A stretch of 64,000 nt of DNA from Parietaria judaica. Taxonomy: Eukaryota > Streptophyta > Magnoliopsida > Rosales > Urticaceae. The DNA lies in the NCBI GenBank assembly GCA_954871525.1, contig OX940861.1, positions 40,313,201 to 40,377,200 on the forward strand, in the 5' to 3' direction. Shown here piece by piece: positions 47,118-56,098 of the stretch. A program made the translations under genes and the position numbers. Within the stretch, counting starts at the first letter, position 1, and every line of letters starts with the position of its first letter. The notes beneath the pieces were generated by a model. It did not search any database, had not been told where the DNA came from, and was given only the letters and a program-made list of their open reading frames with translations.

Positions 47118-47772
47118 TCCGTACACAAAACTGGTAGCGTTCTGTGGTCATTCTCATGATGAGCCCAAGACTCCTAGCCCGTGACAAAGTGGTATCAGAG
47201 CAGATTCCGGACCCCTACTGTTTCGTCAAGCGCTCAATCCTGACATGGTGGGTCCTCAGTAGAGGATGAGCAGGTGTGCATGTGTTCCGCACCCAAGCGC
47301 TAGCACACAGGGGTGTGTCCGCCGCAGACGGACTTGTGGGCGATCGAGGGGGAGTAAGCAGGGTATCACTGTAGCGGGTGGGTTCAAGTCCCTCCGTGGG
47401 CCAAGAAGATCTTGGGCGAGTATAATATACTCCCCATGCTCGAGGACGGCCATGAATTGACTGGGGGAGAGTGTCACGTTCCGCGTGTTCGTGACAGGCA
47501 CAGCTAGACTGAGTGTTGATTGGCGCCTTAAGTAGCGTGTGTGGGTGATGGTCACTGAACAGGAAAGGTTACGTGTCGGATGAGTCCTTGTCTGTACACA
47601 AAACTGGTTGGGTTCTGTGGCCGTTCCCCTGATGAGCCCAAGGCAGGGCAAAACCAGTCGACACTCATGGTTATAAAGGCTGATCCGCTAGTGGTATGGG
47701 ACGCTAGTGGTATGGGACGCCAGTGAAGCCTCACGGGTAATGCCATTGTGCCAAGACTCTAAGCCCGTGACG
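47118..47772 (+). mobile_element. TRIM-like miniature LTR retrotransposon, 5' LTR truncated
   Basis: The 3' LTR (47472-47772) starts TGTCACG and ends near CCCGTGACG. About 70 bp of the 5' LTR end survives (47118-47186) and matches the 3' LTR around gtacacaaaactggt and gatgagcccaag. The 5' LTR is followed by TGGTATCAGAGC (47190-47201), a perfect initiator-Met primer site. A polypurine tract ctgggggagag abuts the 3' LTR. Only about 285 bp separate the LTRs and nothing is coding, fitting the TRIM class. A tRNA T-arm-like phrase gggttcaagtccc lies at about 47382-47394. Confidence 0.8.
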
Positions 47773-48124
47773 CTCGCCCAAAGCTTAATATTCTTTTATA
47801 TTTTATTTTTATAAAAGAAATGATATAACAAGACGAACTTTGGTTCAAGCTTAGTTCCTCCGACGAACCCATATATGCTACTCTTTTACGGGTTTCACTC
47901 GTATGATGGTAATTTATTATAAATCTATATTTACGAAAGTGTATATCGTGTTTGTAATGTGTCCGAATATTTGTGTGGTTATTAGTTTTCGTGATAAATT
48001 CTGTATTTACGGCTGTTTCGTTATATTTTTCCAATTTATTTTTAATACTCATAAAAACTTGGTTAAAAAACATGATTGATTATTTTTCTTAGAAAACTAA
48101 CTCAGAATCATGATTGTTGGCATT
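47773..48124. other. AT-rich spacer
   Basis: No gene recognised. Confidence 0.5.
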
Positions 48125-48580
48125 ATATTAGACGGCAAAAATACTCAAAGTTTAGTCAAAGAACCCTTTGTGTACTCAAAGTCTAAAAGTAGTGGCAAAA
48201 GTACCCAAAGTCACATTTAGAGCGCTGACCACTCCATTCTCGTAGCGCAGTTAAATTACTCGTTAACTCTGGCCACACAGACAAACGTGGGTTGCTGACA
48301 CAGCAATTTTTTGCCATGTGGACAAACTCGCATCATCCTCGTTTATAATAAAACAACGAATTAAACCCCTAATTGGGCTCATCCACGTGGCAAAAAATTG
48401 TTATGTCAGTAACCCACATTTGTCCACGGGACCAGAGTTAACAGGAAAGTTAACTACGTAACGAGAATAGAGTGGTGAACGCCTCAAATGCGACTTTAGG
48501 TACTTTTGCCACTATTTTTAAACTTTGTGTACACGATAAGTTCTTTGACCAAACTTTGAATATTTTCGCCGTCATTAACC
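48125..48580. mobile_element. Mutator-type MITE, family 2 copy c (older)
   Basis: Same architecture as 45467 and 46158 (gacggcaaaaatactcaaag ... inverted ...tattttcgccgtcattaacc) but more diverged. Borders are approximate and no target duplication was fixed. Confidence 0.75.
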
Positions 48581-48720
48581 TTATATTTACATAGAAACAA
48601 AAAACATTTATATTTTATTACAGTTAATTTCTTTCACTCTCTCTTACTAACTATTTTAATATATTTTTATGTTTATATTTGAACTCATTTTAATTACCTC
48701 TAGAAGAAAATGATTTTTCT

Positions 48721-49031
48721 ACCAAATGATTTTCTACCAAGTTTGTTCGCCCTAGTGGTAACTCCACTACATACCTATTCAAGGGGTTCAAACCTCATAG
48801 AACTCAAATGAGTGCCCCTTTTACATATAAAAACTTGATCAATAGTGCCACATGTTCTTACACTGAATATATCTAGTAATGCAAGAGTGCATTGTAACAT
48901 TGGCCGATAGTGTCACTCCCATTAAAAAGAAATGATCTAACAAGACGAAATAGGGTCATTGTAACACTGAATATATATATAGTAATACGAGAGTGCATAG
49001 TAACGTTGACCGATAGAGCCACAAAGAAGAA
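48721..49031 (+). mobile_element. tRNA-derived SINE
   Basis: A box TCGCCCTAGTGG at 48747-48758 and B box GGTTCAAACCT at 48785-48795 are spaced as in a tRNA-derived Pol III promoter. Similar flanks agaaaatgatttttct (48705-48720) and agaaaatgattttct (49032-49046) look like the long target duplication of a retroposon. The body contains a diverged internal repeat (cactgaatatat ... gagtgcat). A poly(A) tail is not obvious. Confidence 0.6.
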
Positions 49032-49182
49032 AGAAAATGATTTTCTTGCAGCAGCAAACGGGAGATTAACGAATATAAGCTATTTGTAAGAGTTTTATTA
49101 GATGTATAAATGAAACAAATTCACAAATATAATTTTAATTTCATGAAGGTTTCTTGTCTCCGCATCCACCCTTGCCTAAGTA

Positions 49183-49649
49183 CAAACCTCACATGTTTAT
49201 GAAGACAGCTTAAGATGTTTGGGAATCAGTCTGGGAAACCTACCCGGACCTAGAGATTTCGTCTCAAATATTTGAGTTGAAGACGAAATTGTGGCAATCC
49301 AAACAAGGCAGCAAAGATGTCACCACCTATTACAACGAAATGATAGCTATGTGGCAAGAATTAGACCAGTGTCGTGATGATGTCTGGGAAAGCACAGCCG
49401 ACTTCACTCGACAGAAGAAGCGTAGGAAAACGATCGTGTGCTCATGTTTCTCGCAGATGTCAATCAAGACCTCGATGAAGTTAAAAGAAGGATTCTTGGC
49501 CAGAGACCCCTTCCATCATACCGTGAAGTGTTTTCCGATATCTGTCTTGAAGAGAACAGACATAAAATCATGAACAATGGCACAAACTCTACTGGCAGTG
49601 GCAATGACACAGCCGCACTGATGGTACGTGGTCAAAATCAACAAAACTA
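49183..49649 (+). pseudogene. Copia gag fragment, duplicate 1 (frameshifted)
   Basis: Encodes the Ty1-copia gag core (ELKTKLWQSKQGSKDVTTYY ... PLPSYREVFSDICLEE). Relative to the second copy at 50769-51236 one base is missing near 49426, so the frame breaks at KKRRK. It is 5' truncated compared with the other copy and has no LTR. It is nearly identical to the other copy, so the duplication is recent. Confidence 0.88.
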
Positions 49650-49711
49650 GATAAACAATTGACCATCCTTAACACAAAATAATCCAAAAGAATAATAAAA
49701 AAAAAGGAAGA

Positions 49712-49796
49712 ACCATCAGGACCATATTTCATCCACAAAAGCCTTAAGCTTTACGGTCCGCATCATGGTAAGGCCTTAGAGACCCCATCACTTGGT
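49712..49796 (-). ncRNA. box C/D snoRNA, type A, copy 1
   Basis: On the minus strand: terminal stem ACCA/TGGT, C box GTGATGG, conserved guide GGTCTCTAAGG, C'-like ATGATGC and D box CTGA, 85 nt. The guide pairs over 11 bp (one G-U) with 25S rRNA CCUUGGAGACC as I recall that rRNA. The D' box is degenerate (possibly CTTA). Confidence 0.7.
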
Positions 49797-49826
49797 CCTT
49801 CACCATTATTAATAAAATCCCTAAAA

Positions 49827-49904
49827 GGCATCAGAAAAAATAGTTTAAGAGGTTTATCAGCACATGATCATCAGAGTGGTGCATGACAATTTCTCATCAT
49901 TGCC
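49827..49904 (-). ncRNA. box C/D snoRNA, type B (18S rRNA guide), copy 1
   Basis: On the minus strand: stem GGCA/TGCC, C box ATGATGA, guide TTGTCATGCACCACT, D' box CTGA, C' TGATGAT, D box CTGA, 78 nt. The guide forms 12 bp (one G-U) with 18S rRNA GUGGUGCAUGGC. The nucleotide five upstream of D' pairs with the G methylated under yeast snR40 and human U32. Confidence 0.8.
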
Positions 49905-49936
49905 CTCGAATCAACAACACTTCCTATGAAATGTAA

Positions 49937-49937
<1 letters not shown>

Positions 49938-49979
<42 letters not shown>
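49938..49979. repeat. TA microsatellite between snoRNA pairs
   Basis: About 40 bp of uninterrupted TA. The same site in the second duplicate (51530-51578) is shorter and split by a T run. Confidence 0.9.
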
Positions 49980-49981
<2 letters not shown>

Positions 49982-50007
49982 TGACATTGCAAGTTGAAAA
50001 CTTTGAA

Positions 50008-50095
50008 ACCATCAGAAACCAAATTTTATCCCCAGAAGCTTAAAGTTGTGTACGGTCCGCATCATGTTAAGGCCTTAGAGACCCCATCACTTGGT
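50008..50095 (-). ncRNA. box C/D snoRNA, type A, copy 2
   Basis: Stem (A)ACCA/TGGT(T), C box GTGATGG, the conserved guide GGTCTCTAAGG, C' ATGATGC, D box CTGA. The sequence next to the D box differs from copy 1 while the 5' guide half is kept, pointing to the 5' guide as the functional one. Confidence 0.7.
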
Positions 50096-50154
50096 TCCTC
50101 AATATTCTAATACTAATTTCAAATAATTAATCAACAGAGAGAGATCGAAAAATA

Positions 50155-50230
50155 GGCATCAGAAAAATGGGTAAGAGGTTTATCAGCACAGGATTATCAG
50201 AGTGGTGCATGACAGTTTCTCATCATTGCC
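50155..50230 (-). ncRNA. box C/D snoRNA, type B, copy 2
   Basis: Stem GGCA/TGCC, C box ATGATGA, guide CTGTCATGCACCACT, D' CTGA, D CTGA. The 18S guide is unchanged relative to copy 1 apart from one upstream base. Confidence 0.8.
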
Positions 50231-50332
50231 TTGAAAATCATTAACATTTTGAAGTCAAATAAATGAAGCAATCATAAACTAGCATCTACTTCAAATCGAA
50301 CTTCACCAGAGCAAAAAAAATCATATCTATTT

Positions 50333-51236
50333 CGTAGGAGTTATAACTTCTTGTAATTCTATTTAAGCCGTAAGGGTATGATGAATAAGATAAGTTCATT
50401 TTATCCATTAATCTTCATGGTATCATTGCAAAATCTCTGAAACTACTTCCGCTAATTATTATTTTTTCAATGGAAAAAGAATCTGATCTTAGCCCTAAAT
50501 CATCCATCACCCCTGTTTCTGTCACCCAAACCACAACCTTAGATTCTGTCCATTTTCAATGCAAATAACTGTGCATCGTTTGAATGGCCGAAATTATTTG
50601 GAGTGGTCACAGTCAGTCAAACTGGCTATTGACGGCAAGGGAAAGCTCCGGTTTCTGACGGGATAATCACGGCAACCAAACGAAAAAGAAGATGGCTACA
50701 AGGCATAGCGATCGGAAAATTCCCTGGTTACAGCATGGTTGCTGAATTCCATGGAACCATCGATAGCCAAACCCTCACATGTTTATATAGACAGCGAAAG
50801 AGGTTTGGGAATCAGTCCGGGAAACCTACTCGGACCTGGATATTTCGTCTCAAATATTTGAGTTGAAGACGAAATTGTGGCAATCCAAACAAGGCAGCAA
50901 GGATGTCACCACCTACTACAACGAAATGATAGCTATGTGGCAAGAATTAGACCAGTGTCATGATGATGTCTGGGAAAGCACAGCCGACTTCACTCGGCAA
51001 AAGAAGCGTGAGGAAAACGATCGTGTGTTCATGTTTCTCGCAGGTGTCAATCAAGACCTCAATGAAGTTAAAGGAAGGATTCTTGGCCGGAGACCCCTTC
51101 CATCATACCGTGAAGTGTTTTCCGATATCTGTCTTGAAGAGAGCAGACAGAAAATCATGAACAATGGCACAAACTCTACTGGCAGTGGCAATGACACAGC
51201 CGCACTGATGGTACGTGGTCAAAATCAACAAAACTA
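50333..51236 (+). mobile_element. Copia 5' fragment: LTR end, primer site and gag, duplicate 2
   Basis: Begins abruptly at 50333. An LTR tail ends ..ATCTTCA and is followed by TGGTATCATTGC (50418-50429), an initiator-Met primer site with two changes. A start MEKESDLSPKSS at 50470 soon hits stops. From about 50788 the gag core is open to 51234 (QGSKDVTTYYNEMIAMWQEL ... GRRPLPSYREVFSDIC). Nothing of protease, integrase or RT follows; the snoRNA block comes next. Confidence 0.85.
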
Positions 51237-51298
51237 GATAAACAATTGACCATTCTTAACACAAAATAATCCAAAAGAATAATAAAAAAAAAGGAAGA

Positions 51299-51383
51299 AC
51301 CATCAGGACCATATTTCATCCACAAAAGCCTTAAGCTTTACGGTCCGCATCATGGTAAGGCCTTAGAGACCCCATCACTTGGT
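51299..51383 (-). ncRNA. box C/D snoRNA, type A, copy 3
   Basis: Near-identical to copy 1, 1587 bp away. Stem ACCA/TGGT, C box, guide GGTCTCTAAGG, C' and D boxes all kept. Confidence 0.7.
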
Positions 51384-51413
51384 CCTTCACCATTACTAAT
51401 AAAATCCCTAAAA

Positions 51414-51491
51414 GGCATCTGAAAAAATGGTTTAAGAGGTTTATCAGCACATGATCATCAGAGTGGTGCATGACAATTTCTCATCATTGCC
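51414..51491 (-). ncRNA. box C/D snoRNA, type B, copy 3 (D box mutated)
   Basis: Identical layout to copy 1, with the 18S guide and D' CTGA intact, but the terminal D box reads CAGA instead of CTGA. Loss of the D box should impair the kink-turn and stability, so this copy may be non-functional. Confidence 0.65.
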
Positions 51492-51606
51492 CTCGAATCA
51501 ACAACACTTCCTATGAAATGTAAATACATATATATATATTTTTTTTTTTGTAAACACATATATATATATATATATATTAGTGACATTGCAAGTTGAAAAC
51601 TTTGAA

Positions 51607-51694
51607 ACCATCAGAAACCAAATTTTATCCCCAGAAACTTAAAGCTGTATACGGTCCGCATCATGGTAAGGCCTTAGAGACCCCATCACTTGGT
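51607..51694 (-). ncRNA. box C/D snoRNA, type A, copy 4
   Basis: Counterpart of copy 2 in the second duplicate, all boxes present. Confidence 0.7.
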
Positions 51695-51753
51695 TCCTCA
51701 ATATTCTAATACTAATTTCAAATAATGAATCAACAGAGAGAGATCGAAAAATA

Positions 51754-51829
51754 GGCATCAGAAAAATGGATAAGAGGCTTATCAGCACATGATTATCAGA
51801 GTGGTGCATGACAGTTTCTCATCATTGCC
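51754..51829 (-). ncRNA. box C/D snoRNA, type B, copy 4
   Basis: Counterpart of copy 2: stem GGCA/TGCC, C box ATGATGA, guide CTGTCATGCACCACT, D' and D boxes CTGA. It is the most 5' member if the cluster is transcribed on the minus strand. Confidence 0.78.
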
Positions 51830-53101
51830 TTGAAAATCATTAACATTTTGAAGTCAAATAAATGAAGCAATCATAAACTAGCATATACTTCAAATCGAAC
51901 TTCACCCGAGCAAAAAAAAATCATATCTATTTGTGGATTTCGAGATGAAAAAATTCCCGAGGTACCAGAGACTGGAAATGGGTGATCATATCTATTTCAG
52001 TAGAAGACTAAAATCGAGTATATTGATTCAAATGTTTGGTGACGTGCAGCATTATTTTCCCCTTATTTTAATGGAGCGAAACTCTTATTTCTAGGCATGT
52101 CCAAAAAAAGGTAATAAAAGGTTTAAGAGCAAAGGCTGATCAAAGCAAATTTAAATTATGAGTATTAAAGCTAGTCTTGTTCTTTTCAAAGAAAACTTTT
52201 ATTTATGTAAAATAAACAATGCCATGATAAATAATTTTATCAGCAATCATAACTTGTAATATACAACAACCACCATCAAATGCAGAATATTCTGCCAATT
52301 CATAGAATAAATATTTTTTAGTTATTAATTCGACAAATTAACATTTTAGACATAAGAAGGGATGTTTGCAAGTTGCAACACAACACAAGTACAATTTAAT
52401 AATATATTTTTCTTGATATTTTTAATATTATTTTTTCGTAAATATAATAGCAAATGAATCACTTCTTGCCATATATTTCAACTTAAATAATTTCATTAAG
52501 TGACACTTGTTAATAACTCAGAGATTCACGTCAATGGCTTCATTTCAGCCTCATTTTCTAGCGCTTTAACAAAATGAGGTACTTAAATCCGACCAAAGAG
52601 AGAAAAAAAAATCCTCGCGAATCCATACTATAGAATAGAGAACGAAAATCCAAATATTTAAGCGTATCATACTATGAAAAGCAAAAATCAAAATATTTAA
52701 TTTTATTTTAGTATATACCTCAATATTTTATTATTTTTACAGCTTAAATTCTCAAAGCCTATTATGTTTCTTTTAAAGTTTTATTTTTGTTGTTAAAATC
52801 TCGTGATTAAAAGTAAAACAGAAAAGAATCTAAAATTAAATGGATCAAAATGTAGACAAATTCTAGAGATGAGGAAAGTAATAGATATTAAAAATTCAGT
52901 GCCAAGAGAAAATAAAGGTGTTTATACTTTATAGTTTATAGTATACTAATTACTATCCTAAAATTAAATTATATTTATATCATAATTAATTCAAATATTC
53001 AAAAATATTAAAGAGAGCAAAAGAGAGAAAAGAGAAAAAGAGAGACCATTTTCCATAAGAACTTCCATATTACTGAGAAGAAGAGAATCCTCCCTCTCTC
53101 G
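51830..53101. other. AT-rich region upstream of the snoRNA cluster
   Basis: If the snoRNAs form one minus-strand unit, its promoter should lie at the left end of this interval. I did not see a clear telo-box/site II pair. The rest is AT-rich, without a gene. Confidence 0.4.
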
Positions 53102-53449
53102 CTCCTGCCTGGGACGTCATCGTCGTCGACGGGCCACGCGGGTATTCCCCGGCTGCGCCGGGGAGGATGTCAGCAATCTTCACAGCCGGCGTGCTGGCCC
53201 GGAGCAGGAAGGCGCGAAACACGTGTTCGTGCACGACTTCGTGAGAGAGGTCGAGAGGCGCTTCAGCGAGGAGTTTCTCTGCGTCGAGAATCTGGTGGAA
53301 ACCGTGGATTCATTGGGGCATTTCGTCGTGGAATCCATGGATGCTCGGAGCTCGCGGTTCTGCACGAAGGGTTCGAGGAAATCATCAAAATCTCTGTCGC
53401 TCTCGTCGGTGAATCGCCTCGACAACGACGATCAAGATGCCAAAAAGTG
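53102..53449 (+). pseudogene. 3' fragment of a DUF579 (IRX15-like) xylan biosynthesis gene
   Basis: Reads [20 protein letters not shown] and on to [11 protein letters not shown]. After a one-base slip near 53215 it continues [20 protein letters not shown] and [18 protein letters not shown] to a stop at 53447-53449. These are core motifs of the DUF579 family (IRX15/IRX15-L and glucuronoxylan methyltransferases, Golgi). The wording [14 protein letters not shown] is closer to IRX15-like members. The N-terminal half, including the membrane anchor, is missing and the frame is broken. The piece is GC-rich within AT-rich DNA, as if imported. Confidence 0.8.
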
Positions 53450-53853
53450 ATAGTACTGTTCCGGGTTTGTAATTATGGGTTAAATCATAGTTTTTTTTTT
53501 TTTCCTTTCTTTTCTTCGGATTTTAAGTTTACATTGTGAATTATATGGAAGAGAAGTGTAAGTTTGGATGGGAACGAAAAACTGAATTCCCATTTACTGT
53601 TATAATCTGTATACATATAGAGAGATTTTCTCATTCCATTTTCATCTGTTTGGTTAGTGAGAAACAGGTTGGGAATTGGTAGAGAAAATTCACTTTCCTG
53701 GTCAAAATGATTCAAAGAAGAATGTGAATTCCCATTCAGTGTTCAAGGAAGTTTTCTTACTCCGGTTTTGTCTGTTTCGTTAGTGATCAAGACGTCCACC
53801 GGCACGGCGAAGCAACGAGCGGGACGGCTGAGGCCGGAGCCGGCCTCTGGAGA
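53450..53853. other. spacer between the DUF579 fragment and a Copia LTR
   Basis: AT-rich, with two similar phrases (tctgttt(g/c)(g/t)ttagtga at about 53646 and 53769). A short GC-rich run at 53795-53850 has no recognised coding. Confidence 0.45.
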
Positions 53854-54755
53854 TGTTGACTAACATTGTTTTCGAAGATGTCAAAGCTTATTAATTAATG
53901 AATTTGGCTGTACTTTTCTGATTGGTATTTGACTTGCAAATCGAAGGTAGTTCGAGTGAGCGTTACATCATACCGGCCTAAACATGTGTTAATTAAATTA
54001 AACAAAAATCAAACGCATAACACATTCGCTTGAGAACTAGAATATGACGTCACGCTCGAATCTGTATTTTCTCTTTCATTTTCTCGGCAATCAAACAGGT
54101 AAAAAGAGCACGGACAAGGTGTCGGTGACTGAGTGAGGAAACGACGAGTACCACAAAACGAGCTTGTTATGCATACAGACCTTAAACTCAGACAAGAAAA
54201 CACGCCTAAAACTAAACCGATCAACAAGCGCAGCAAGATATGGATCTCAGATCCGAAATAGCACAAACCAGAAACCGAAAGTGAAATCAAGAACGAATAA
54301 ACCTGATTTGGACTCAGTGCGATCGATTGCTAATCGATCGGTCATCAGTCCACGCCGTTCCCGTTGATCACCGTGCGATCTCTTCTCCGACTCTCTCCTC
54401 GTCCTCCTCCGTGCTCCACCGAGCAGCGTCGCTCCTCCACGTAGCGTTCCTCCGAGCAACGAACAGCGCATCCACAGCGAGCAGCTCCTTCCGATCGCCG
54501 ACGATGATCCTTCGTCGTCGTGAGAGAGAGTATTGGAGAGAGAGGCTTTCGATCTTGGGGTTACGGGCTGGTTCAATCGAACCCTAATTCTAAGCACAAG
54601 TGAGACCTAAGTGGAGCCGTTGGATTAAAAAACTCAACGGACGGTCCAGATCGACAACTAGCCAGGCAACTTCAACTACATGTCGTTTTACTGAAATGAC
54701 ATGTCTTTGGCTGCTCAGTGAGCTGGGCTCATTCAATTGGGCTACTAATCCAACA
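53854..54755 (-). repeat. Copia 3' LTR (about 900 bp), minus orientation
   Basis: In minus orientation it starts TGTTGGATTAGTAGCCC and ends GTTAGTCAACA, with matching TGTTG/CAACA termini. A polypurine tract AGGTGGAGATT lies immediately upstream and a Copia pol tail further upstream. The GC-rich ORFs on both strands within 54247-54597 are LTR sequence, not genes. Confidence 0.75.
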
Positions 54756-54878
54756 AATCTCCACCTAGTAGCACTATGAATGCTCGTCCCATGTGTGTGG
54801 ATATATCATATGACCATGGCACCCTATCCTCGCCCTGCACAACAATAATAGAACGCATATCAGTTAACAGTAATCAAA

Positions 54879-54980
54879 TCAAACAACATTAAGCAAATCT
54901 AAACAATGTTTGAATTTGCTTGCTGGCAGAATCTTGGTTCCCAAGTCAGCTAAATTGTCTTCAGTTGGAATCTTCTCGAT
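54879..54980 (-). pseudogene. C-terminal end of Copia pol (RNase H tail)
   Basis: The minus strand reads IEKIPTEDNLADLGTKILPA and ends KHCLDLLNVV plus stop, the standard C-terminus of Copia polyproteins. Everything upstream is replaced by the repeat at 54980. Confidence 0.85.
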
Positions 54981-56098
54981 GATTAATCGGTTATCGATGG
55001 ATTTATCGATGGAAAACCTATAAAATATTTGTATACATATTTTACACTAAAAATATAAATAAAAAGTCTCATACAAAATATACAAACTCACAGATAATAC
55101 ATTATATACAGTGTTATAAAACAAAACTACACTAAAAAAAATTGATTAATTATCTCAACTTAATTGATTTTCAATATACATGTACTTTTGCCGCAATAAA
55201 TTCACATTTAAAAAACACGTCAAATACAAAAAAAAAAGTCTTTTGAACCTCACATTTTATAAATTATTTACAATGTTATAAAATGAAATTACATAAAAAA
55301 AACGAAAAATCTTGCTGAATTTCAACAATTTCTAAAAAATAATTACTTTTGCCACAATAATATAACACTTCGGATTAACCCCAAAATCACCCCAAATCTG
55401 CACACACACACACACAAAAAAAACACCAAAAATGACACAAATCATTATATCAACTCTTAATTCCATCGTAAACCTTAAAAAATAAATTTCAACAAAAATA
55501 TTTGCTTCAAAGATCTAAGTTGAACAATCAAAGTAATATAAACATCTAACTTCAACATTCATTCAACCTAAACAATTTCTAAATAACTACTTAAAATATA
55601 GATTGAAATCGCAAAAATTTTGCATGATTCATTGATAAATAACATTTAATCATCATTACACAAAAGATCTACTAAAAAAACCTTTAAAATACATCTATAT
55701 TTCGATATTAGAAGAAATAAGTACTTATGCCGCGTTTTGATGATACTTTGGAGAACAACTCTACCTAGCGACAATAGATCTCCTTCTCCCTTGGATTATC
55801 GTGATAATGTGTAAAAAAGTTGAAGGAATTGGAGAGAAGAAGGGGTGGGAGGCGAGAATGAGGCTGGAAAAATGAGAAAGTGGTATTTTTATTAACGTTT
55901 CTCTATTTCAGCGAAAAGTCCTCAAGTTTTCGAATATATACTCTTGAAAAGTTCTAGCGAAAAGTAACTTAGTTTTCGACTCGAAAAATCGCGATAACTA
56001 TAAAACGACAACGATTAAGAGAGATAAGTTACCGAGATGCCCAATTTCAGCGCTAATCGAACGAAAATCGACCGATAATCGCGATTTTCGAATCCTTG
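54980..56098 (+). repeat. unclassified 1.2-kb repeat, copy 2
   Basis: Same family and orientation as 39607-40819 but lacking the first about 125 bp. It ends AATCGCGATTTTCGAATCCTT. It interrupts or abuts the Copia pol fragment. Copy 2 carries a CA microsatellite at about 55400. Confidence 0.75.

Noticed and set aside
48747..48795. Possible tRNA gene from A and B box matches
   Set aside because: No cloverleaf or acceptor stem; long flanking duplications show a SINE.
54247..54597. Overlapping ORFs of 86-116 codons on both strands
   Set aside because: They lie inside the Copia LTR (53854-54755), and neither product resembles a protein.
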